Shown here: one piece after another, positions 54,930 to 63,000 of the stretch
How positions within the stretch are numbered: position 1 is the first letter of the stretch
Layout: every line of letters begins with the position of its first letter
Assembly (NCBI RefSeq): GCF_900184945.1
Contig: NZ_FXYF01000010.1
Location: forward strand, 113,346 to 177,345
Length of the DNA stretch: 64,000 bases
Source of the DNA: Antarctobacter aquimaris
GTDB taxonomy: Bacteria > Pseudomonadota > Alphaproteobacteria > Rhodobacterales > Rhodobacteraceae
Direction of reading: 5' to 3'
Notes under the pieces: generated by a model
Database searches by the model: none
What the model was told of the DNA's origin: nothing
The model's input: the letters and a program-made list of their open reading frames with translations, nothing else
Made by a program: the position numbers and the translations under genes

Positions 54930-55805
54930 TCACTCGAATCTGAGGATGCGTTCGCCCAGAAGGCCGCGCGGGCGCACCAGCAGGACAACGAACATCAGCA
55001 GGTAAATGGCGGCGGTGGACCAGGACGACAGGCCGACGGCGACGAAGACGCCCTTGGTCAGGCCGACGAGGATGGCAGCGAGGATCACGCCCCAGAACGA
55101 CCCGAGCCCGCCGATCACCACCACGACAAAGGCCAGCGTGATGATTTCGGCGCCCATGGCCGGATGCACGGTATAGATCGGCGCGAGCAGCACCCCGGCA
55201 AGCCCGGCAAGCCCGATGGCAATGCCCGCGATGATCGACAGATAGGGCCTCAGCGAAATGCCCAGCGATCCGACGATCTCGGGGTTCTGGACGCCGGCCC
55301 TCACGATGCGGCCAAAGGAGGTGCGGTTGAGCAGAACCCAAAGCCCCGCGACCGCGGCGATGGCCACGGCGATCAGGAACAGCCGGTAACGGGAGTAGAT
55401 GAAATCCCCAAAGAAGACCTGGCCGCGCAGGATGTCGGGCATGTTGAAATTCTGCGGCGAGGCGCCGAAGATCCAGCGCAGGCCCTGTTCGATGACCATC
55501 GCCAGACCAAAGGTAAGCAGCAGCGAATACAGCGGGTCGATGCGGTAGAAGCGGGTAAAGAGCGTCCGCTCCGTCACCATCCCCATCCCCGCCACGATCA
55601 GCGGCACCAGCACCAACGCGCCGAAGAATCCGACGTGGGGCGTGATCAGGATCGCAAGGTAGGCGCCGATGGCAAAGAAGGCGCCGTGCGCGAGGTTGAT
55701 GATGCCCCCAAGCGAAAAGATCAGCGACAACCCCAGCGCGATGAGCAGGTAATAGGTGCCGTCGAGCAACCCGTTCAGAACCTGCGCGATGAATAGCCCC
55801 AGCAT
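54930..55805 (-). CDS. LivH-type ABC transporter permease
   Basis: A 291-residue membrane permease of the branched-chain amino-acid (HAAT) family with about eight helices. The opening YYLLIALGLSLIFSLGGIIN and LAHGAFFAIGAYLA are typical of LivH, and LLAPIYTVHPAMGAEIITLAF lies near the C-terminal half. The ATG at 55805 gives the family start. It lies between the binding-protein gene and the fused LivMGF gene on the same strand. Confidence 0.93.
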   Translation of the reverse strand: MLGLFIAQVLNGLLDGTYYLLIALGLSLIFSLGGIINLAHGAFFAIGAYLAILITPHVGFFGALVLVPLIVAGMGMVTERTLFTRFYRIDPLYSLLLTFGLAMVIEQGLRWIFGASPQNFNMPDILRGQVFFGDFIYSRYRLFLIAVAIAAVAGLWVLLNRTSFGRIVRAGVQNPEIVGSLGISLRPYLSIIAGIAIGLAGLAGVLLAPIYTVHPAMGAEIITLAFVVVVIGGLGSFWGVILAAILVGLTKGVFVAVGLSSWSTAAIYLLMFVVLLVRPRGLLGERILRFE

Positions 55806-55880
55806 GGCGGTGCGTCTCCCCCATTGATTTATCTGTGAACCGGGCGGGGGAACGGTGCCCCGCCCGGCCAAAGGTTTTTC

Positions 55881-57125
55881 TTACAGAGAGCAGGTGCCGC
55901 CGGTAACGCTTTGTGCGAGCGTTTCGAGCGGTTCGTCCGCACCGGGCAGAGGTTCGGAGGTGGTGAAGATGTCATACTCGTTCTTCACCTCGCCTGCGGG
56001 CAGCGCGGTGATGGCGTAGATTTCCTGGATCAGCTGGTGATCCGACGGGCGGAAATAGCCCTTGCGGTTCTTCATCAGGTCGAACTGCGCCTCGGAGCTT
56101 TCCAGGTAGCCGACCAGCGCGTCGCCGCTGGCATCGCCCGCCTCGGCCACGGCCTTGGCCATGATGAGACCCGCGTTGTAATCGCCCCACGCCTGGTTCT
56201 CCGGCGGTTTGCCGTAGGCGTCGGTAAAGGCCCTGACGAAGGCCTGGCTCGCGTCGTTCGGCACGAGGTGGTTCCAGACGTTTGGCCATGTGCCACGGAA
56301 GTTCTGCGCCCCCGCCGCCCAAGCGGAAACGGTGTCGAACCCAAAGCCTCCGAGCGTGAAATCGAGCCCGAATTCTCCGTATTGCTTGAAGAAGTTGGTG
56401 ATCTGCGTGCCCGCGAGGTTCAGCGCCACCACGTCCGGCTCTGCCTGGCGGATCTTCAGCATGTAGGACGAAAAGTCGGTGGCGTCGGTGGGCACGAGGT
56501 CTTCGCCCGCGATCTTGCCGCCGTTGGCGCCAAGGAAGGCCTTGGCTGCCGCCAGCAAGTCGTGGCCAAAGGCGTAATCCGCCGTCATCATGTACCAGTT
56601 CTTTCCGTCGACGAGGTCTTGCGACTTGAAGAACTGGCCTTCGGCGTTGACGTACATCGAATTCTGCGTCTCGACGTGGAACATGTAGCGGTTGCAATCC
56701 TGCCCCCGCAAAGAGTCCGAGTTGCCGCCGGTGTTGACGAAGCATTTGCCGTAGCGTGCCGCCACCTGGGAAATCGTCAGGCACGAAGCCGACGAAATCT
56801 CACCGATGATCATGTCGACCTGGTCACGCTCGAACATGCGTTCGGCCTTGGTCGAGGCGGTCTGCGGGTTGACGCTGTCTTCCATGACCAGCTCGATCAT
56901 GCGCCCGCCGGCGCCGCCGTTGGCATTGACGTGCTCGACGGCCAGCTTGATGCCCATCTGCGCGTATTCTCCGAGCGGACCGAGGAAGCCGGTCGTCGGC
57001 GTCAGGTGGCCGATCTTCAGCGGTGCACTCTGCGCGCGCAGGTAGGCCGGCGCTGCAACACCCAGCGCAAGGCCTGCCGCACCCGCCCGCAGGAAACCCC
57101 TGCGGTTCGTGATCGTACGTTTCAT
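55881..57125 (-). CDS. Branched-chain-type ABC transporter substrate-binding protein
   Basis: A 414-residue periplasmic binding protein. A twin-arginine signal (NRRGFLRAGAAGLALG) is followed by the Peripla_BP_6 fold: IGHLTPTTGFLGPLGEYAQM, ERDQVDMIIGEISSASCL, TADYAFGHDLLAAAKAFL. It may bind amino acids, amides or quaternary amines; the neighbouring enzymes favour a hydroxy acid or carnitine-like ligand. It is the first gene of the leftward unit, divergent from gntR across the operator at 57239. Confidence 0.9.
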   Translation of the reverse strand: MKRTITNRRGFLRAGAAGLALGVAAPAYLRAQSAPLKIGHLTPTTGFLGPLGEYAQMGIKLAVEHVNANGGAGGRMIELVMEDSVNPQTASTKAERMFERDQVDMIIGEISSASCLTISQVAARYGKCFVNTGGNSDSLRGQDCNRYMFHVETQNSMYVNAEGQFFKSQDLVDGKNWYMMTADYAFGHDLLAAAKAFLGANGGKIAGEDLVPTDATDFSSYMLKIRQAEPDVVALNLAGTQITNFFKQYGEFGLDFTLGGFGFDTVSAWAAGAQNFRGTWPNVWNHLVPNDASQAFVRAFTDAYGKPPENQAWGDYNAGLIMAKAVAEAGDASGDALVGYLESSEAQFDLMKNRKGYFRPSDHQLIQEIYAITALPAGEVKNEYDIFTTSEPLPGADEPLETLAQSVTGGTCSL

Positions 57126-57238
57126 GTTCTTCCTCCCTTGAAGCTGTGTCTGAGAATCACACCCGACCGGGATCTTGATTTTTCCGGCTGACTTTCCTCC
57201 TCCGCCGGACGATCAAGACTTGCAGTTCGATATGAACT

Positions 57239-57259
57239 ACTGTGATCTGAGATCACAGT
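57239..57259. promoter_or_regulatory. GntR (FadR-type) operator
   Basis: Perfect inverted repeat ACTGTGATCT-G-AGATCACAGT, 10-bp arms around one base, between the divergent binding-protein gene and gntR. It lies 41 bp before the gntR ATG. Palindromes of this size are usual operators for FCD-type GntR regulators, and its position suits control of both transcripts. Confidence 0.75.
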
Positions 57260-57300
57260 TGCAGATCAGCCGAGAAGGTGTCAACAGCGTTAACGAGATC

Positions 57301-58041
57301 ATGACCCAGCCGCTTGACCAAATCGAACCCGCCCGCAGACAAACGCTTTCGGAACAGGTGTTTGACACGCTGAGCGAAATGCTTCTGTCTGGTGCCCTGC
57401 GCCCGCGCGACCGCCTGTCGCTGCGCGATCTGGCGGAACGGCTGGAGGTTTCGATGATGCCGGTGCGCGAAGCGGTGAGTCGCCTGGCAGCCAGCGGAGC
57501 TCTTGACGTGTCCCCGAAACGGGCGGTGATGGTGCCGGTCATGACATCGGCGGCCTTCGCGGATCTGACCATGGTGCGCATCCTGAACGAGGGACAGGCC
57601 GCGCGGCTGGCCGCCGAACGCGCGACCAAAGCCGAGATTGCCGAGATCGCCGCGCTGGCCGAACGTTTCGAAGTGGTGCTCGACCAGGCCTATGGCAGCG
57701 CCGCGGCGGTGGCTGCCAACAAGGACCTGCACTTTGCCGTCTACCGCTCTGCGCGGTCACCGGCCCTGATGCAGGTCATCACCGTGCTTTGGCTCAAGGC
57801 AGGGCCGATCATCAATTTCGACATCGGCGTCGATACCGGCACCCCCCGGACCGAGGACGCGGGCCGCTCGCGCAGCCACCATTCCCGCACCCATCACCGG
57901 ATATTGTGCGAGGCGCTGCGCAACCGCGACGGCGACACCGCGGCGCAAGCCATGGCCGATGACATCCGCGTGGCTTCAGAGTTGATCCGCGCGCATGGAG
58001 CGTTGGACAAGGACAACAATCGGAGGAGCATCATCACATGA
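57301..58041 (+). CDS. GntR-family regulator, FCD subfamily
   Basis: A 246-residue regulator. The N-terminal winged HTH (residues ~15-80) is QTLSEQVFDTLSEMLLSGAL, LRDLAERLEVSMMPVREAVS, GALDVSPKRAVMVP. The FCD ligand-binding domain follows, with the helical pattern VRILNEGQAARLAAERAT and HHRILCEALRNRDGDTAAQAM containing metal-type His residues. The start at 57301 lies downstream of the operator; a longer frame from 57175 would overlap it. Its stop overlaps the SDR start by 4 bases (ATGA), so the two genes are coupled. Confidence 0.88.
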   Translation: MTQPLDQIEPARRQTLSEQVFDTLSEMLLSGALRPRDRLSLRDLAERLEVSMMPVREAVSRLAASGALDVSPKRAVMVPVMTSAAFADLTMVRILNEGQAARLAAERATKAEIAEIAALAERFEVVLDQAYGSAAAVAANKDLHFAVYRSARSPALMQVITVLWLKAGPIINFDIGVDTGTPRTEDAGRSRSHHSRTHHRILCEALRNRDGDTAAQAMADDIRVASELIRAHGALDKDNNRRSIIT

Positions 58042-58805
58042 AACTGGATCTTGAGGGCGCGCGCGTCATTGTGACCGCCGGAGCGCAGGGCATCGGCCGC
58101 GCCATCGTCGAGGCCTACTTGTCCGAAGGCGCGCGCGTGGCGACCTGCGACATCGACGAGGCGGCGCTGGAAACCCTTCCGGCCGAGGTTTTCCGCCAGC
58201 GCGCCGACATGGGTGACGCCAACCAGATCGCGGAGTTCATGTCGGCGGCGCAGGCGCATCTGGGCGGGCTCGACATCCTCGTGAACAACGCGGGCATTGC
58301 CGGACCGACGAGCCCCGTCGAAGAGATCGATCCGGCGGCCTGGGACGCCACGCTCGCCATTTGCCTCACGTCGCAGTTCCATTGCGTGCGCCATGCGGTC
58401 GCCGCACTACGGCAGAGCGACAATGCCTCGATCATCAACCTGTCATCGCTTGCGGGACGTCTGGGCTTTGCCATGCGCACGCCCTACGCGGCGGCGAAAT
58501 GGGGCGTGATCGGGTTCACCAAGTCGCTGTCCATCGAACTGGGTGGGGACGGCATCCGCTGCAACGCCATCCTGCCCGGCATCGTGGCGGGCGACCGTCA
58601 GCGCCGGGTGCTGGAGGCCAAGGCACAGCGCCGCGGCCTCAGCTACGATCAGGTGGAAGCAGAAGCCTTCTCCTACACGTCGATCAAGGAATACGTGCAG
58701 CCGGAGCAGATTGCCGATCAGATCCTGTTCCTGACAAGCGTGCGCGGCCGGACGATCTCGGGTCAAGCTGTGTCGATTTGCGGTGACGGTCAAATGCTGG
58801 CCTGA
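58038..58805 (+). CDS. SDR-family oxidoreductase
   Basis: A 255-residue short-chain dehydrogenase. The NAD(P) loop is VTAGAQGIGRAIVEAY (the usual Gly-x-x-x-Gly-x-Gly reads GAQGIG), then NNAGIAGP. The catalytic Ser is in LSSLAGRLG, and the Tyr/Lys are in TPYAAAKWGVIG. The C-terminus is SGQAVSICGDGQML. It is coupled to gntR and divergent from the transporter unit, so it probably oxidises the cassette's substrate or an intermediate. The substrate is unknown. Confidence 0.88.
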   Translation: MKLDLEGARVIVTAGAQGIGRAIVEAYLSEGARVATCDIDEAALETLPAEVFRQRADMGDANQIAEFMSAAQAHLGGLDILVNNAGIAGPTSPVEEIDPAAWDATLAICLTSQFHCVRHAVAALRQSDNASIINLSSLAGRLGFAMRTPYAAAKWGVIGFTKSLSIELGGDGIRCNAILPGIVAGDRQRRVLEAKAQRRGLSYDQVEAEAFSYTSIKEYVQPEQIADQILFLTSVRGRTISGQAVSICGDGQMLA

Positions 58806-59260
58806 TTTTGGAGGGAACAGTTGCAAGCCAGCGGACAGTCCTCCGCTGGGGTCAGGTTCAGCAAGAACGCAACGGACCGGCAGGGCGGATCCCAGGTTAA
58901 TTCATCCCGCCAGCTGTCCAAAAAGTGGAATTCACCTCAGCACCAAGACCCGCCCGAGAAGTTGCCGCGCCAATGAAAGCGGGCCCGCGTACCCTGCGGA
59001 TTTTTTCGCACTGCACCAACTTCAACTCCCAACAATCGTCGGGTCCAAAAAGAGCTGGCGTGGCGAAAGGCAAGTCCGGCGAAGCTCCGACGCGGCGGAA
59101 GGCCCTTTGTCAGATGGCAGCTCAAGGCCGGGCGCGGACCTGTTCGCACGATTCTTCGAGCAACGTGTGTGCAGATGGAGCGGCTCGACGCCCGGTTTCT
59201 GCTCCGGGTTGGTTGGCAGACGGCCCTTCCCACCCGCCCCCATATCCCGACTCGAAGTCA
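58806..59260. other. Region without a recognisable gene behind the SDR
   Basis: 455 bp. I see no supportable gene on either strand. Leftward frames (for example 58937-59233) have no family-like features. The region probably contains decayed mobile DNA, because an IstB fragment starts at its right edge. Confidence 0.45.
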
Positions 59261-59376
59261 GGCCGCCTCGGTCCCAGAGCGATGACGTTCTCGCGGCGAA
59301 GGGCGAGATCGCAGCGGGCCAGTTCCATGGTCAGCGCCTTGTTGAGCGACGGGATCGCCTTGACGTCGAAGCTGTC

Positions 59377-59417
59377 CGTTGCCCGGCAGTGCATTGCGCA
59401 GCAATGTCACGAGAGGG
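59377..59417. repeat. Short palindromic insertion, family 1, copy C
   Basis: A 41-bp unit in the istB fragment: CGTTGCCCGGCAGTGCATTG, CGCAGCAATGTCACGAGAGG, then G. Arms GCATTGC/GCAATG. Matches copy B at about 35 of 41 positions. It separates KSF from DSFDVKAIPS, so the reading frame is shifted. Confidence 0.78.
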
Positions 59418-59459
59418 GAAGCTCTTGGTGGCCGGGAACTTCGCGGCGTTCTGCGCCTT

Positions 59460-59508
59460 CAAATGATCCCCCGGTCCATTTGATCCGCTGGCGCGGACCA
59501 GCTTGAAC
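59460..59508. repeat. Probable short insertion, family 2, copy H (diverged)
   Basis: About 49 bp between the ERR and KAQNAAK codons of the istB fragment. It contains TTGATCCGCTGG (TTGATCCACTGG in F and G) and ends in GCTTGAAC, the same last 8 bases as copy F. The palindrome is weak (GGTCC ... GGACC), so membership is tentative. Confidence 0.45.
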
Positions 59509-59611
59509 TGCGGCGTTCGATCATCCGGCGTTCCCGCTCGATCAACTCCAGTTCGCAGAGCCGCAGCAGGTAATGGACAAGCTGCGATGATCGACCATGG
59601 CGGCACTCTTG

Positions 59612-60016
59612 GTCTCACTCCGACGCGAGACCGGCCAAGGGTGTGATCCGCCCCGTTTTATGAGCCTCGGCCTGCTGGTGCGCCCGGATGATCGACGAGT
59701 CGATGTACCGCATGCTGCCCGGTGGCTTTTCCGCAAACGTTTCAAACACCTGCGCCCATGCGCCCACTTTGGTCCATCGGTTGAAAACGGTTGTCGGCGG
59801 TGGTGTTGGGACCCGTGGTGCTGCGGGCAGGTCGCGCCAGGGCGCCCCTGTCCGCAGCATCCAAAAGATGCCGTTGAGACCCCGCCGGTCATCCACCCGC
59901 GCGGCCCCTCGCAGCGTGTTGGGAAGAAGTGGCTGGATCAGCCTCCATTCGAAATCCGTCAGATCAAAACGGGCCTTCGCTGCCTCCTGCTTTGGCGCCA
60001 ATGGACAACGGATCAC
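59612..60016 (-). pseudogene. IS5-type transposase, N-terminal fragment
   Basis: A 133-codon frame starting at 60016. It has the N-terminal features of IS5 (IS427-like) transposases: ARFDLTDFEWRLIQPLLPN, VDDRRGLNGIFWMLRTGAPW, RDLPAA, FNRWTKVGAW, and IDSSIIRAHQQAEAHKTG with the first catalytic Asp. It stops after AGLASE, before the second half. It abuts the istB fragment, so two unrelated ISs are joined here. Confidence 0.8.
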
Positions 60017-60037
60017 TCCTGTCTGTGGGTACGGAAT

Positions 60038-63000
60038 CTAGACGGCCATCGCTTTTTCGACCGCTTTCTTCGGAAGAAACGGACGGGCCGTTGCGATCCG
60101 GCTTTCCAGATGCGTACCGTCCATGTGTGCGGTGTTGGCAAACAGCGGGAAAAGCGTCAGGAACTCGCTCCTGATCGGGTCAGACATCATCCTGAGAGCC
60201 ATATCCCCGGGAAAAAAGCTTTCCGTCGGAACCCCCTCCGAGAAGATGACCTGGTGCTCCTCGAACATCAGGTGGACATAGCGGACTTTGCGCTTGCCGT
60301 GGGCGATCCGTACGCCCGGCATGGTCAATGCAAGATGGATCGATCGGGCAAAACTGTCATGTCCCAGCAAGACCCCGTGCTGGCGCGACACGAGCAGGTC
60401 GCGCTCTGCCCCGAGAACGCCGCGGCGGAACAGGATGGGACGCAACTCGGGGGTCGATTTCAGTTCATCCTGCGTCACGTCCCGGCGACCGATCCAGGCA
60501 ATCCGCTGGGGCCCGTTGTCGAGCGTGCAGACCAGGTCGCCGACCCGCAGATCGTCTATGGGAACCTTGCCGGAGGGCGTCAGGATGGCGGTTCCCGAAG
60601 TGAAACAGACGACACCGGTATTATCGGCGGTATAGCTGGATGTTGTCGCCCCCTGCATCGTGAGAGAGCCTGACCCGAACCTGGCGTTGTCCGAGTAGTC
60701 GGTCGCATTGCCCTTTTCGTCCAGCGCGTTGGACTGGTTCAGGATGCCATCGTCGGCGTGATCCGCGCGCAGTTCGGAAAGGCTGTCGTAGTAGGCGCCG
60801 AGGTTGATGAAGTCGTTGTTGCCGGCGCCCCCGTCGCCCAGCGCACCGGTATTGCCTGCGTTGAAATCGGTGATCGTGTCGTGACCGTCACCGGGAGTGT
60901 AACTGAAGACGTCATCTCCGATGCCGCCGCTCAGCGTGTCGTCGCCGGCACCGCCCGAAAGGGTATCATCGCCACTCCCTCCGGTCAGATTGTCGTTTCC
61001 GCCCTCGCCATCCAGCACGTCATCGCCGCTGCCGCCAGTCAGCGTGTCGTCGCCGCCGCCTGCCGCGACCGAGGTTCCCGCGCTGTCGGCCGAGGCGTCC
61101 AGGAGATCGGCCTGTTCGGTCAGGGTCAGGCGTTCGATTTCGGCAAAGCCGGCAGTGCTGGTGCCGTCCGTGATCGTGCCCGCCTCGTCGCCGGTGAAGG
61201 TGACCGTGACACCGACGCTCGCCGCGCCGAGATCGACCAGGTCGCTGTCAGGACCGCCTTCGCCCCCGGCAATCGTATCCGTGCCGAACCCGTCTTCCAG
61301 GACGATGGTGTCCGCCCCGTCGCCGCCGACCAGGCTGTCGTCGCCGGTGCCACCCGACAGGCTGTCATCCCCGGCGCCGCCCTGGATCGTGTCCGCGCCG
61401 TCACCGCCGAGGATCGTGTCGTGGCCATCCCCGCCGTCCAGGGAGTCGCCGCCCGCTCCGCCGTCGAGGATGTCGTCACCGGCCCCCCCGGACAGGCTGT
61501 CGTCACCGGCATCGCCCGACAGGCTGTCATCGCCCGCCGCGCCATCGACGATGTCGTTGCCCTCGCCGGCCCTGACGGTATCGCCGCCGCTGCCGCCAAT
61601 CACCGTGTCGTCGCCGTCCAGCGCCTCGATCTCGGTGCCCAGGCTGTCGGCGGTCGCATCGACAAGATCGGCCCCTTCGGACAGGATCAGGTACTCGATC
61701 CCCTCGAAGGTCAGCGTGCTGGTGCCGTCGGTGATGGTCCCGGACGCGTCGCCGGTGAAGGTGACCGTGACAGGCGCGCTCAGGGTGCTCATGTCGATGG
61801 TGTCGCGGTCGTTGCCGCCACGGATCGTGTCGCTGCCGAAACCGTCCAGGACGATGAAGGTATCGGCGCCGCCCCCGCCATCCAGCACGTCGTTGCCGAT
61901 GCCGCCGCTCAGCGTGTCGTCGCCGGCACCGCCCGAAAGGGTATCATCGCCACTCCCTCCGGTCAGATTGTCGTTTCCGCCCTCGCCATCCAGCACGTCA
62001 TCGCCGCTGCCGCCAGTCAGCGTGTCGTCGCCGCCGCCTGCCGCGACCGAGGTTCCCGCGCTGTCGGCCGAGGCGTCCAGGAGATCGGCCTGTTCGGTCA
62101 GGGTCAGGCGTTCGATTTCGGCAAAGCCGGCAGTGCTGGTGCCGTCCGTGATCGTGCCCGCCTCGTCGCCGGTGAAGGTGACCGTGACACCGACGCTCGC
62201 CGCGCCGAGATCGACCAGGTCGCTGTCAGGACCGCCTTCGCCCCCGGCAATCGTATCCGTGCCGAACCCGTCTTCCAGGACGATGGTGTCCGCCCCGTCG
62301 CCGCCGACCAGGCTGTCGTCGCCGGTGCCACCCGACAGGCTGTCATCCCCGGCGCCGCCCTGGATCGTGTCCGCGCCGTCACCGCCGAGGATCGTGTCGT
62401 GGCCATCCCCGCCGTCCAGGGAGTCGCCGCCCGCTCCGCCGTCGAGGACGTCGTCACCGGCCCCCCCGGACAGGCTGTCGTCACCGGCATCGCCCGACAG
62501 GCTGTCATCGCCCGCCGCGCCATCGACGATGTCGTTGCCCTCGCCGGCCCTGACGGTATCGCCGCCGCTGCCGCCAATCACCGTGTCGTCGCCGTCCAGC
62601 GCCTCGATCTCGGTGCCCAGGCTGTCGGCGGTCGCATCGACAAGATCGGCCCCTTCGGACAGGATCAGGTACTCGATCCCCTCGAAGGTCAGCGTGCTGG
62701 TGCCGTCGGTGATGGTCCCGGACGCGTCGCCGGTGAAGGTGACCGTGACAGGCGCGCTCAGGGTGCTCATGTCGATGGTGTCGCGGTCGTTGCCGCCACG
62801 GATCGTGTCGCTGCCGAAACCGTCCAGGACGATGAAGGTATCGGCGCCGCCCCCGCCATCCAGCACGTCGTTGCCGACGCCGCCGCTCAGCGTGTCGTCG
62901 CCGGCACCGCCGGACAGGGCGGTCCCGCTGGTCGTGGCGGAGGCATCCAGCCGGTCATTGCCGTCCGTGCCCTGCACGGCTTCGATCTCGGAAAACGCGG

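Larger units (their letters stand above)
59263..59600 (-). pseudogene. IstB (IS21-type helper) fragment with two short insertions
   Basis: Pieces of an IstB ATPase in three frames: LVHYLLRLCELELIERERRM, then KAQNAAKFPATKSF, then DSFDVKAIPSLNKALTMELA and LRRENVIALG. The normal gene would read through these and continue into a Walker A loop, which is missing. Two insertions separate the pieces: copy H (59460-59508) and copy C (59377-59417). A frameshift lies near the start (MVDHR). Not functional. Confidence 0.78.

Noticed and set aside
52451..54943. 830-codon rightward open frame
   Set aside because: Antisense shadow of the fused LivMGF gene.
58937..59233. 98-codon leftward frame
   Set aside because: Its sequence is not protein-like (scattered Arg, Ser, His) and it sits in decayed mobile DNA.
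60918..62873. Possible CRISPR or satellite repeat
   Set aside because: The repeats are coding RTX modules in a single frame, with no spacers.
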